Source of the DNA: Legionellaceae bacterium
Lineage (GTDB): Bacteria; Pseudomonadota; Gammaproteobacteria; Legionellales; Legionellaceae
NCBI GenBank assembly: GCA_018061965.1
Contig: JAGOTG010000003.1
Location: 1 to 64,000, forward strand
Direction: 5' to 3'
DNA: 64,000 bases
Shown: piece by piece, positions 8,652 through 18,856 of the stretch
Position numbering within the stretch: position 1 is the stretch's first letter
Layout of the letters: each line of letters begins with the position of its first letter
Notes under the pieces: model-generated
What the model was told of the DNA's origin: nothing
Seen by the model: only the letters and a program-made list of their open reading frames with translations
The model's database searches: none
Made by a program: the position numbers and the translations under genes

Positions 8652-9704
8652 ATGAATGAACAGAAGAATATAGCTCATAATATTGAGTACAAAAAATGGA
8701 TCACTGATTTAAGATCCAAGCTAAAGCAAGCCCAGCTTAAAGCTGCTGTTACGGTTAATCAGCAACTATTAATGTTCTATTGGGATCTTGGAACAGATAT
8801 TCTCGAGAAGCAGAAAATCACTGCTTGGGGTGAAGGACTTCTCAAGCAATTAAGCCAAGATTTGATGAGCGAATTTCCCGATATGAAAGGATTTTCAGAG
8901 CGAAATCTTAGGCTTATTCGTCAGTGGGTGCAGTTCTGGATTGAGAGCGCTGCAAATTGGCAACAAGCTGTTGCCGAATTAACCCAAATCCCTTGGGGCC
9001 ATAATCAAGTCATTATTAATAAATGCAAAAACTCCGATGAAGGGCTTTATTACATTAGAAATACAATAGAGTATGGTTGGAGCCGAAGTGTTTTAACGCA
9101 TCAAATTGAAAGCAATCTTTGGCAACGTGAAGGCAAGGCACTATCTAATTTCACCAAAGCGCTCCCATCCCCTCAGTCTGATTTAGCGCATCAAACCTTG
9201 AAAGACCCTTACCTCTTTGATTTCTTACGTCTAACCAAAGGCTATGATGAAAGAGATCTAGAGCAAGGATTGATTGAACACATTACCCAATTTCTTTTAG
9301 AGCTCGGAGCAGGCTTTGCCTACATTGGCAGGCAAGTACCTCTTCAGGTTGGTGAGCGTGAGTTCTTTATCGACTTATTGTTCTATCACACCCGGCTTCA
9401 TTGTTATCTGGTCGTCGAATTAAAAAATGTAGACTTTGAACCTGAGCATATTGGTAAGTTAAATTTTTACATCAAAGCTGTGGATGCTCAATTACGACGC
9501 CAAGGTGATGAGCCCACGATTGGTCTTCTGCTCTGCAAAAGTCACGATAAATTAGTTGTTGAATATGCCCTCAGTGATGTTAACAAGCCTATAGGAGTAT
9601 CTGAGTATCAGATTACTCAATCGTTGCCTGAAAAGCTTAAATCTAGCTTGCCTACTGTGGAAGAGATTGAGGCGGAATTTGGTGGGGACGCAAGCGATGA
9701 TTAA
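8652..9704 (+). CDS. DUF1016/YhcG-family PD-(D/E)XK nuclease domain protein
   Basis: The 350-residue protein has the DUF1016 N-terminal helical domain (WITDLRSKLKQAQLKAAVTV, then YWDLGTDI and GFSERNLRLIRQW). A C-terminal PD-(D/E)XK-like nuclease core follows: FIDLLFYHTRLHCYLVVELK at about 236-255, with the D and ExK residues present. Members of this family often lie inside type I restriction-modification operons, as here between hsdM and hsdS, but their exact role is not settled. A DNase or accessory specificity function would fit. The gene is intact and translationally close to hsdM. Confidence 0.9.
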   Translation: MNEQKNIAHNIEYKKWITDLRSKLKQAQLKAAVTVNQQLLMFYWDLGTDILEKQKITAWGEGLLKQLSQDLMSEFPDMKGFSERNLRLIRQWVQFWIESAANWQQAVAELTQIPWGHNQVIINKCKNSDEGLYYIRNTIEYGWSRSVLTHQIESNLWQREGKALSNFTKALPSPQSDLAHQTLKDPYLFDFLRLTKGYDERDLEQGLIEHITQFLLELGAGFAYIGRQVPLQVGEREFFIDLLFYHTRLHCYLVVELKNVDFEPEHIGKLNFYIKAVDAQLRRQGDEPTIGLLLCKSHDKLVVEYALSDVNKPIGVSEYQITQSLPEKLKSSLPTVEEIEAEFGGDASDD

Positions 9705-9737
9705 GAGCTGGCAACTAGAGGCAAAGGAGACTGAGAT

Positions 9738-10994
9738 ATGAGCTTTAATTTGCCTGTATTACCTGATGGTTGGAGATATGAACCATTAGATCGGTGTGTT
9801 TTGGATGGTGCCATTAGTTATGGTGTGGTTCAACCGGGTCAAGCCCAAAATGAAGGGGTAGGATTAGTACGAGTTAATAATTTTCATGATGGTGAAATTA
9901 AATTAGATGACCTTATGAAAATTTCACCAGAGATTGAGTCGAAATATGTTCGCACTCGCTTAAAGGGTGGAGAAGTACTGATTACATTGGTCGGTTCTGT
10001 TGGACAGGTTGCAATTACGCATAAAAATTTACTAGGTTTTAATGTTGCCCGTGCGGTTGGAGTAATTCATCCGACATCTGAGTTTGGGGCTGAGTGGATA
10101 AGTTTATGTTTGCGTTCACCACTATCTCAGCAACTTTTAAATAGTCGTGCCAACACAACAGTTCAGACAACAATTAACTTAAAAGACCTCAAAGCTTTAC
10201 CAATTCCAATACCACCTAAAGCTGAACGAGAAAAAATTGTTGAAATGATTTTTGCTTTAGATAAACGTATAGCTTTACTCCGTGAAACAAACATGACCCT
10301 GGAGTTCATTGCTCAAGCCCTTTTCAAATCATGGTTTATCGATTTCGACCCCGTGCACGCAAAAGCAGAAGGCCGTGAACCTGAAGGAATGGATGCAGAA
10401 ACAGCAGCACTTTTTCCTGATGGTTTTGAGGAATCGAAGTTAGGATTAATTCCGAAGGGATGGTCGATTGCAAAAATTGAGCAAGTGCTAGAATTAGCTT
10501 ACGGTAAAGCATTAAAAGCAACAGATCGTATCTTTGGTTCAGTTCCAGTATATGGTTCGGGTGGAGTCACTGGATATCACAATGAAGCATTAATAAATGA
10601 ACCATCGGTTATTGTAGGTCGTAAAGGTACTGTGGGAAGCCTATATTGGGAGGATCAACCATTCTTTCCAATTGATACAGTGTTTTATGTGAAAGCAAAA
10701 GTGCCTCTTACTTATTGCTATTACCTACTTCAAATGCAGGGTTTAACTGAAATGAACACCGATGGAGCTGTCCCGGGGCTCAATAGAAATAATGTGTATC
10801 GATTACAAATAGCCAAGAGCTCAAATGAAATAATCCAAGCTTTTGATGAAGTTGTAATGCCAATACGAAAAAAAATATTCTCTAATTCAGAACAAATAAA
10901 TATTCTGATCAAGTTGCGAGATAAATTATTGCCACGCTTAATATCAGGTCAGTTATGTTTATCAGAGGTAGAAGAGATGGTAGGTGTTTTATGA
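9738..10994 (+). CDS. hsdS: type I restriction-modification specificity subunit S
   Basis: HsdS carries two target-recognition domains that together define the bipartite DNA target. In this 418-residue protein the first domain spans about 1-155 (LPDGWRYEPL...) and the second about 230-380 (IPKGWSIAKIEQVL...). They are separated by the conserved helical spacer IPPKAEREKIVEMIFALDKRI, and a similar C-terminal helix follows (LIKLRDKLLPRLISGQL). Length is normal. It ends in an ATGA overlap with the next gene. Target specificity cannot be read from sequence alone. Confidence 0.95.
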   Translation: MSFNLPVLPDGWRYEPLDRCVLDGAISYGVVQPGQAQNEGVGLVRVNNFHDGEIKLDDLMKISPEIESKYVRTRLKGGEVLITLVGSVGQVAITHKNLLGFNVARAVGVIHPTSEFGAEWISLCLRSPLSQQLLNSRANTTVQTTINLKDLKALPIPIPPKAEREKIVEMIFALDKRIALLRETNMTLEFIAQALFKSWFIDFDPVHAKAEGREPEGMDAETAALFPDGFEESKLGLIPKGWSIAKIEQVLELAYGKALKATDRIFGSVPVYGSGGVTGYHNEALINEPSVIVGRKGTVGSLYWEDQPFFPIDTVFYVKAKVPLTYCYYLLQMQGLTEMNTDGAVPGLNRNNVYRLQIAKSSNEIIQAFDEVVMPIRKKIFSNSEQINILIKLRDKLLPRLISGQLCLSEVEEMVGVL

Positions 10995-11836
10995 AATCGC
11001 TAAAGAGCCCATTGTTTTTGTTAACATTGTTTTTCTTTCTTATAGCAGGACTGATCATTACTTATGGATTGGCATCTTATTTTAGCCATGGAACACCAAA
11101 AGGTATGACTGAAACCACGATAACCACAATCTTACCTCAACATGGAGAAAAATTTAGTGCAGAGCTAAGCAAAAAACCCACGGATGCCAGTGGATTTAAT
11201 TCAAATTCTAGTGAGAATGGTAGTGGCTGGATGCCATTGGAAGGTATATGCACTTTGGCGTTGGTGTTAATCGCTCTTGCAACCCTTACTTATCAAGCAT
11301 ATCGAAATACTTTAGAGGATGGTAAAAAGAGTTCTAATTTTTATCTGGATGGTTACAAACAGACATCAGAAATGATCTTAAAACGCATCAAATCAGATAC
11401 TCCTACTCGTCGAGTAAGTTGGATATCAGCCGCTGCTATGGCAGGCAAGCTTATCTCTTTAGAAAAAAAGATCACCAATAGCGTGGATCAAGATATTTTA
11501 GATGTTTATCAAAGAGATTTAGCTCATCAGATCTATGAAATTTTTATTGATAAACCGGCTGTGTATTTTTGTGGAGTCGATTATGCCGAATCTTGCGAAT
11601 TTGCTCTAAACAATCTTTCTGCCAAAACCCCAAAAAGTGCTGGGTTATCTTCAATGCCACAATTGCTCTATATTGATAAAGATACAATTAAAAGTATTTT
11701 GGATATAACCAATCACGTATGGGAAAAAGAAGTAGGTTATCGATATAACAATGATACGGAGTTTATGAATGTGGTAAAGCACAACTTCCCTAATTTATTT
11801 ACGTACTTATCCGCGCTTGAGAAAAGAGATACTTAA
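10991..11836 (+). CDS. two-helix membrane protein of unknown function inside the hsd operon
   Basis: The 281-residue protein starts at an ATG that overlaps the hsdS stop (ATGA). A transmembrane helix lies at about 8-31 and a second at about 84-103; the loop between is Ser/Thr/Asn-rich. A soluble region of about 175 residues follows, with two Cys (VYFCGVDYAESCEF). I recognise no family. Its stop overlaps the hsdR start (TAATG), so it is translationally coupled on both sides to core restriction-modification genes. Such tight coupling suggests a role linked to the system, for example membrane localisation or sensing, but no motif proves it. Confidence 0.7.
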   Translation: MKSLKSPLFLLTLFFFLIAGLIITYGLASYFSHGTPKGMTETTITTILPQHGEKFSAELSKKPTDASGFNSNSSENGSGWMPLEGICTLALVLIALATLTYQAYRNTLEDGKKSSNFYLDGYKQTSEMILKRIKSDTPTRRVSWISAAAMAGKLISLEKKITNSVDQDILDVYQRDLAHQIYEIFIDKPAVYFCGVDYAESCEFALNNLSAKTPKSAGLSSMPQLLYIDKDTIKSILDITNHVWEKEVGYRYNNDTEFMNVVKHNFPNLFTYLSALEKRDT

Positions 11837-14800
11837 TGACTGAAGATAAACTCGAACAAGAGATGTTAACCTGGCTAACTGAAATCGGCTATAACCATGT
11901 TTATGGCCCTACCATTGCCTGTGATGGCGAGACCCCAGAACGCAGCAACTATCAAGACATATTGCTAATAGAGCGCTTGCGAAGTGCTATCAACCAACTT
12001 AATCCTGAAATTCCCTTAGCAGCCTGCGAAGATGCCTTACAACAAGTACGTGATTTAAATACCCCAATTCTATTATCAGCCAATCGCCGCTTACATAACT
12101 TTTTAGTAAATGGTGTTCCCGTAGAGTATCAGAAAGACGGTGAAACTCGGGGTGATTTTGTTCGTTTAATTGACTTTGAAATGCCATCAAATAACGAGTG
12201 GTTGGCTGTTAATCAGTTCTCTATCAAAGGTGAAAAACACACCAGACGACCAGATATTCTTTTGTTCATTAATGGACTGCCATTGGTATTGATTGAATTA
12301 AAAAATTCGGCTGATTTAAATGCTGATATAGGGAAGGCTTTTAATCAAATCCAAACCTACAAAGAACAAATTCCAGACATCTTTCAATACAACGAGATTT
12401 TAATTATTTCAGATGGCAGTGAAGCGCGTATGGGCTCACTTTCTGCCAATATGGAGCGGTTCATGTCATGGCGCACTATTGACGGAGTGACGCTTGACCC
12501 ATTAGGGCAATTTGGCGAACTTGAAACTTTGACCCGGGGTATACTTTCGCCAGCTTACTTTTTAGATTATCTGCGATTTTTTATCTTGTTTGAAGATGAT
12601 GGTGAGCTTGTCAAAAAAATTGCAGGATACCATCAATTCCACGCGGTACGTGCTGCTATCCAACAAGTAATCACTGCTTCGCGACCAGATGGCAATAAAA
12701 AAGGTGGGGTTGTTTGGCATACTCAGGGGAGCGGTAAAAGTATCACAATGACGTGCTTTGCCGCGCGAGTGATGCGCGAAGTGGCGATGGAAAATCCAAC
12801 CATTGTAGTTATTACCGATCGTAATGATTTAGATGGTCAGCTATTTGGCGTTTTTTCTCTTGGTCAAGACCTGCTGCGTGAGCAGCCTGTTCAAGCTGAA
12901 TCACGGCAAGATTTGCGTGCCAAATTAAACAATCGCCCATCGGGTGGGATAGTGTTTGCTACTATCCAAAAATTTATGCCTGGTGAAGATGAAGATATTT
13001 TCCCCGTCTTATCTGATCGACGTAATATTGTAGTTATCGCTGATGAGGCACATCGGACTCAGTATGGGTTTACAGCAGAACTCAAAGGTAAATCAGGGCA
13101 AGAGAAATATAATGTGGGTTATGCGCAGCATTTAAGGGATGCCTTACCCAATGCAACCTTTGTCGCCTTTACCGGAACCCCTGTTGCAAGTGAAGATCGC
13201 GATACCCGTGCGGTGTTTGGTGATTACATCCATATCTATGACATGCAGCAAGCTAAAGACGATGGAGCTACCGTTGCTATCTATTATGAGTCTAGACTTG
13301 CCAAGCTGTCATTGAACTCAGATCAAATCCCAAGGCTCGATGATGATGTTGATGAGTTAGCAGAGGATGAAGAGGATAAGGAACAAGCCAAACTGAAATC
13401 ACGTTGGGCTGCTTTAGAAAAAGTAGTGGGTGCTGAACCTCGTATTAAACAAGTAGCTGCTGATTTAATTAACCACTTTGAAGAGCGGAATAAAGCACAA
13501 TATGGTAAAGCCATGATTGTGGGTATGAGCAGAGATATTTGTGTTCACCTCTATAACGAGATTATCGCTCTACGCCCTGAATGGCATAGTGAAGATCCAG
13601 CTAAGGGGGTAGTAAAAGTTGTTATGACAGGGACTCCTAGTGATAAAGCTTTATTGCGTCCTCATATTTACTCTAAGCAGGTACGTAAAGATCTGGAGAA
13701 ACGCTTTAAGAAGCCAAATGATGAGCTGCGCTTGGTCATTGTCCGCGATATGTGGCTGACTGGTTTTGATGTTCCTTGTGCCCATACGCTATACATTGAT
13801 AAGCCAATGAAAGGCCACAACCTCATGCAAGCCATAGCACGCGTGAATCGTGTCTTTGGAGACAAGCAAGGCGGTTTGGTCGTTGATTATATTGGTATAG
13901 CAAACGATCTGAAGAAAGCCTTGAAAGACTATACAGCAAGCAACGGTCACGGCAGACCAACCGTTGACGCTTATGAAGCCTATGCTTTATTAGAGGAAAA
14001 ACTTGATGTACTGCGGTCAATACTACATGGATTTGATTACAGTAGTTTTCTAATCAGCGGCCATAGCCTCCTTGCAAAAGCCGCTAACCATGTGTTGGGT
14101 GTAGACGATGGAAAAAAACGCTTTGCAGATACAGCACTGGCTATGTCGAAAGCCTTTAGCCTCTGTTGCACTTTAGATGAAGCGCGAGCTGTTCGTGAAG
14201 AAGTAGCCTTTATGCAGGCAGTAAAAATAATCCTGACGAAGCGTGATATTTCAGCTAAAAAACGTACCAATGAAGAACGAGAGCTAGCTATCAGGCAAAT
14301 AATAAGCTCTGCAGTAGTATCTGATGAAGTCGTCGACATCTTTGATGCTGTTGGCTTGGATAAGCCGAATATAGGCATTCTTGATGATGAGTTTCTCGCA
14401 GAAGTGCGCGAATTGCCCGAGAGAAACTTGGCAGTTGAGCTGCTGGAGCGTTTGCTCGAAAGTGAAATTAGAACCCGTTTTGCAACGAATGTAATACAGG
14501 AGAAAAAATTCTCAGACTTATTGGTTAATACCATAAAACGCTATCAAAACCGAGCTATTGAAACTGCTCAGGTGATGGAAGAACTATGTGATATGGCCAA
14601 AAAATTCAAAGAAGCGGTTAATCGTGGAGAAGAGTTAGGTCTTAATGATGATGAGTTGGCTTTTTACGATGCCTTGGCTAATAATGAAACATCAGTGAAA
14701 GAGTTAGGCGATGAAACACTTAAGAAAATAGCGCATGAACTCACAGAAAATCTACGCCGAAATGTCAGTGTTGACTGGTCTGTTCGGGAGAGCGTGAGAG

Positions 14801-14922
14801 CTAAATTGCGCTTGATGGTTAAACGTATTTTGCGTAAGTATAAATACCCCCCTGATAAGCAGGAAGAGGCCGTTGAGTTGGTTTTAAGGCAGGCTGAGAC
14901 ATTAAGTTCTGCTTGGATTTAA
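11836..14922 (+). CDS. hsdR: type I restriction endonuclease subunit R
   Basis: HsdR is the ATP-driven translocase and nuclease of the type I complex. The 1028-residue protein has a PD-(D/E)XK nuclease domain (RPDILLF at about 137, VLIELKNSADLNADIGKAF at about 151-169). Then come two RecA-like helicase domains with Walker A HTQGSGKSITM at about 293-303, DEAHRTQYG at about 401 and FVAFTGTPVA, and a C-terminal helical region. The start overlaps the stop of the membrane protein. Length and motifs are complete, so restriction is probably active if specificity and methylation are too. Confidence 0.96.
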   Translation: MTEDKLEQEMLTWLTEIGYNHVYGPTIACDGETPERSNYQDILLIERLRSAINQLNPEIPLAACEDALQQVRDLNTPILLSANRRLHNFLVNGVPVEYQKDGETRGDFVRLIDFEMPSNNEWLAVNQFSIKGEKHTRRPDILLFINGLPLVLIELKNSADLNADIGKAFNQIQTYKEQIPDIFQYNEILIISDGSEARMGSLSANMERFMSWRTIDGVTLDPLGQFGELETLTRGILSPAYFLDYLRFFILFEDDGELVKKIAGYHQFHAVRAAIQQVITASRPDGNKKGGVVWHTQGSGKSITMTCFAARVMREVAMENPTIVVITDRNDLDGQLFGVFSLGQDLLREQPVQAESRQDLRAKLNNRPSGGIVFATIQKFMPGEDEDIFPVLSDRRNIVVIADEAHRTQYGFTAELKGKSGQEKYNVGYAQHLRDALPNATFVAFTGTPVASEDRDTRAVFGDYIHIYDMQQAKDDGATVAIYYESRLAKLSLNSDQIPRLDDDVDELAEDEEDKEQAKLKSRWAALEKVVGAEPRIKQVAADLINHFEERNKAQYGKAMIVGMSRDICVHLYNEIIALRPEWHSEDPAKGVVKVVMTGTPSDKALLRPHIYSKQVRKDLEKRFKKPNDELRLVIVRDMWLTGFDVPCAHTLYIDKPMKGHNLMQAIARVNRVFGDKQGGLVVDYIGIANDLKKALKDYTASNGHGRPTVDAYEAYALLEEKLDVLRSILHGFDYSSFLISGHSLLAKAANHVLGVDDGKKRFADTALAMSKAFSLCCTLDEARAVREEVAFMQAVKIILTKRDISAKKRTNEERELAIRQIISSAVVSDEVVDIFDAVGLDKPNIGILDDEFLAEVRELPERNLAVELLERLLESEIRTRFATNVIQEKKFSDLLVNTIKRYQNRAIETAQVMEELCDMAKKFKEAVNRGEELGLNDDELAFYDALANNETSVKELGDETLKKIAHELTENLRRNVSVDWSVRESVRAKLRLMVKRILRKYKYPPDKQEEAVELVLRQAETLSSAWI

Positions 14923-14970
14923 CTTATATTATTGATATAAAACACGCTCGAAGATTATTAGGGAGCGGTT

Positions 14971-15546
14971 TTGAAGTGCAATCAATGTGATAAGGCAGCT
15001 ATGTATTCCATAGGTCCAAATCAAGTACCTGTTTGCCTGACTTGCTATAAAGACTGGAAGCAAATAAGTATTGATACAATGAATACGGCTCACAGGGCAA
15101 TGCAATGGGCTGATCAAACGATGAAAGAGATACTTGGATTTCCTCCTGGCAATTCTCCCGTTAATAATGTAGATATAAATATGGGCAATATAAATCATAT
15201 CAATAATAGTACAGTTGGACTAATTAATAATGGCAAAATTCAAACAAGCTCTATTGAAGTAGCAATTGATTCCTTACAAAAAAACAATCAAAAAGAAATG
15301 GCTGCTATTTTAACAAAATTGAGTGATTTATTATTAACTGATTCATCAATCTCCACTGGCCAAAAAAAATCATCATTAGAATTGATTGAATTTATTGCAG
15401 AAGAGGCAATTAAGCCTAATGATCATAGGAAAACGGGATTAATTTTTGATGCTATAGTTAAACTCGAAGCGTTTTTTTCATTGGTGACAAGTGGGTTGAC
15501 AGTTTGGAATCAATACCACCAATATTTGGTGAGTTTTTTCTCATGA
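14971..15546 (+). CDS. N-terminal zinc-finger protein of unknown function
   Basis: The 191-residue protein starts at TTG 14971 after GGGAGC. An N-terminal CxxC...CxxC pair (KCNQCDKA...VCLTCYKDW) should bind a metal. Residues 60-85 are rich in Asn/Ile with short repeats (NNVDINMGNINHINNSTVGL), compatible with a small beta-helix or multimerisation segment. The C-terminal 100 residues are helical and end with a hydrophobic stretch (FFSLVTSGLTVWNQYHQYLV). It lies 48 bp after hsdR and 55 bp before the nuclease-helicase gene. I do not recognise a family; a defence-associated accessory role is inference from context. Confidence 0.6.
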   Translation: MKCNQCDKAAMYSIGPNQVPVCLTCYKDWKQISIDTMNTAHRAMQWADQTMKEILGFPPGNSPVNNVDINMGNINHINNSTVGLINNGKIQTSSIEVAIDSLQKNNQKEMAAILTKLSDLLLTDSSISTGQKKSSLELIEFIAEEAIKPNDHRKTGLIFDAIVKLEAFFSLVTSGLTVWNQYHQYLVSFFS

Positions 15547-15601
15547 AAAATTAACACTGGGAGTAGAATAATAATGACTTTATTAGGAGCTTGTCGCTGA
15601 A

Positions 15602-18600
15602 ATGAAGTCAATTAAGGATAATAATTTATTATTTTCTCCCTCAGACCTACTTACTTTCTTAGGCTGTCACCACGCTACCTTTTTAGATTTAAAACAATTG
15701 TCTGATGGTATTAAACCAGCAGAAGATAGTGCTTCAAATAAATTATTACAAGACAAGGGGTATGAGCACGAAAAGAATTATCTTCAATCGTTGAAAGATG
15801 ATGCTAAAAACATCATTGAAATCCCCAAAGATTTGCCTTCAGAAGTCCGCGAACGCCTAACTACTGAAGCATTGAAATTAATACCTGATGTTGTTTATCA
15901 AGCCAGGCTTACTGATGCACCGTGGTACGGTGATGCCGATTTTCTAATTAAGACTGATACCCCATCTAAATTAGGCGCGTTTAGCTATGAAGTACTGGAC
16001 ACAAAATTAAGTATATCGGCTGAGCCAAAACACATCATGCAGTTATGTGTCTACAGTGACCTCCTTGAGAAAGCACAAGGAATCCGACCCAAACTGATGC
16101 ACTTGGTTCTGGGCGATGGTTCGCATGTTGAATTTAAAGTGGATGAATTATTTAATTATTACCAAAAGGCAAAGCAACGCTTTGAAGCCTATGCAAATAA
16201 TCCGCCCGCCAGCTCTTATCCAGAACCTTGCGCTCATTGCCTCTTATGCCACTGGCGTGATAGATGCACTGAGCAATGGCAAAGTGATGATCATTTAAAT
16301 TTGATTGCTAATATCCAGCGGTCTCAAATTGATAAGCTATTAAAAGCGAATATTAACACCGTAGCTGATTTAGCGGCTTTGCCAGTCGATAGTAAGATTG
16401 AAGAGTTAAATCAAGACGTTTTCTTGAGGCTTCGTTCACAGGCGATGTTACAAACCTATAAGCGCAACATGGATCAGAACAAGTTTGAAATTCTTGAGCT
16501 TATGGTTGGCAAAGGATTTGAGCGCTTACCGCCTCCAGACAAAGGAGATCTATTTTTTGATATGGAAGGCGATCCTCTGTATCAATGTGGGCTTGAATAC
16601 CTGTTTGGAATATATTATCTCAAGGATGGAAAAGAAACATTTCTTCCATTTTGGGCACATAACCATCAAGAAGAGCAATTGGCTTTTGAGCAATTCATGG
16701 CATTTCTTGAGCAACATCTCACCCAATATCCAGATGCTCACATTTACCATTACAATCATTATGAAACCACTGCTTTAAAGAGATTGGCTTGCCAGTATGG
16801 GGTTTGTACTGAGCAAGTAGATAACCTATTGCGTAAGAAAAAATTCGTCGATTTATACAAGGTTGTGCGTGAAAGTATCCGTACTTCTGAGCCGGGTTAC
16901 TCCATCAAAAACCTTGAAACTTTTTATATGGAGAAAAGAGACAATGCCGTTGCCACTGCTATGGATAGTATTGTGGTTTATAACCAATGGCGAGAGTCAG
17001 GTGATGATGCTCTTCTTCAAGAAATAGCTGATTACAATGAGGTGGATTGCATCTCAACTGCGCGCTTACGTGATTGGCTTATAACATTAAGACCTGAAGG
17101 GATTGAATGGTTTAAAAATCAAACTCAAGAAGATGCTTCAGCGCCATCAGCACGTAAAGACTGGGAAATTGAATATGAAAAATATCACGCCCTTTTGAAA
17201 GTGGATGAAGATGATGGTAATGCTCTTTTACGACAGCGGATATTGGATTTATTAGAATTTCATAATCGTGAAGCTAAGCCGCAATATTGGGCCATGTTTG
17301 AACGACAGGATAAATTTGAAGATGAGTTAATTGATGATACGGATTGTATTGGGGGATTGATTCGATTTGGAGGGCCTGAGGAAGAAAAAAGTTCACTTAT
17401 TTACAGCTATCATTTTCCTGCTCAGGAATACAAAGTGAAGGTAGGCGATTCAGTAATTGATACGGCAACCTTGGAGCCAGTTGGAACTGTCTTTGCCATT
17501 AATGAAGATAAAGGATTGGTTCAGATTAAGCGAGGAAAAAAGAAGGAACCGCCGCCAGATCATTTTTCAATTGGTCCTGGTGGTCCTATTGATGCCAAGA
17601 GTATGAGAACCGCAATATACAACGTGGCAGACAATATAATTGAGGGAAGTACTCATTGCTATCAGGCAATTAAAGATATATTGAATAAATCATTGCCCCG
17701 CATTCGAGGCAAAATTCCTGGTTCACCTTTAATCACCTCAAATGATCTCCAGAAAGAGACGCTTGAGATAATAAATAATTTGGATAACAGTTATCTTTTC
17801 ATACAAGGCCCACCTGGAGCTGGAAAGACTTATACCAGCAGCAATATTATCGTTGAGCTTATGCGACGAGGTAAAAAGATAGGTGTTGCCGCAAATGCTC
17901 ACAAGGCCATTCATAATTTATTAGATAAAATTGAAGCTGTTGCCAAAGAGCAAAGCTTTCAATTTGAAGGAGCAAAAAAGGCAAGTAAGGGAAGTGTGGA
18001 ATCTTACTATGATGGCCGATGTATTAAGAGCGTAGAGAAGACAGAAGCCCTCACTCTGAATGAAAATCTTGTTGCAGGTACAGCATGGTTTTTTTCAAAT
18101 GAACATTTGAAAGAGCAACTAGATTACCTGTTTATTGATGAAGCAGGTCAGGTTGCCGTAGCTAATGTTGTTGCTATGGGTATAGCTGCCAAGAATATTA
18201 TATTGATTGGCGATCAAATGCAACTTGGGCAGCCTATACAAGGGACTCATCCTGGCGAAGCAGGTCTTTCAATTCTTGATTTTCTTCTAGGCGATTATGC
18301 GACTATTCCACCTGAGCAAGGTGTATTTTTAGATAATACTCGAAGAATGCGCCCAAGTGTTTGCCAGTTCATTTCAGACGCCTTCTATGAAGGTAGACTT
18401 CACGCGCATGAATCAACATCTAATCGATCTTTACTATTTAATGGTATTGCCTTGCCTGAAGAAGGAATCCATGTAATTGATGCTAACCATGAAGGATGCT
18501 CTCAAAAAAGTATTGAAGAAGGGGTAATCATTAAGCATCTTTATCAGGAGCTACTTAAACAGCAGTTTAAAGAAGATGGTAAAGAGCCACGTAATGTTAT

Positions 18601-18604
18601 TTAA
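15602..18604 (+). pseudogene. TM0106-type RecB-like nuclease fused to SF1 helicase, C-terminally truncated
   Basis: Residues 1-230 form a RecB-like nuclease: YGDADFLIK and EVLDTKLS supply the acidic/Lys core, and EPCAHCLLCHWRDRC near 208 supplies Cys residues that could hold an iron-sulphur cluster. An RNase H-like segment (LFFDMEGDP, later DYNEVDC) follows at about 315-500. A superfamily 1 helicase has Walker A QGPPGAGKT at about 734-742, Walker B LFIDEAGQ at about 843, then GDQMQLGQP and DNTRRMRPS. The reading frame stops at NVI-TAA just before helicase motifs V and VI. The sequence after 18604 belongs to another mobile fragment on the opposite strand. Function is probably lost, at least for the helicase. 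Confidence 0.8.
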
Positions 18605-18856
18605 AAAATCCCTGATTACGGTCATATATCGCATGATGGTGGCGGGTTTTATTTTCTGTTTTTGCCAGTACTGTACTAATTGCTGAATATGAGCAATTTT
18701 TAACGCATTCCAACACGAAGGTACATTTCCAATAATAAACAAATCATCAATCATTTTATGAATGACGAATGTACGATGCTTTTTATTCTTGAAGCTACCC
18801 CGATTATCTGTTTTCAAGTATCGGTTAGCTGTTTGTCTTAAAGAGTATTTGCGCAT
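18605..18856 (-). pseudogene. phage/ICE-type integrase, N-terminal fragment
   Basis: The frame starts at ATG 18856 after AGGATC and gives about 84 residues, including IHKMIDDLFIIGNVPS and KPATIMRYMTVIRDFLNN. This resembles the N-terminal, core-binding region of ICE-type phage integrases. After RDFLNNI the frame runs into antisense sequence of the truncated helicase, so the integrase is cut at about 18604. It is unrelated to the two C-terminal integrase remnants at the island ends, as it is on the other strand and covers a different region of the protein. Confidence 0.6.

Noticed and set aside
14037..14534. 165-codon frame antisense to hsdR
   Set aside because: Ser/Arg-rich translation typical of an antisense frame; hsdR is intact and conserved on the other strand.
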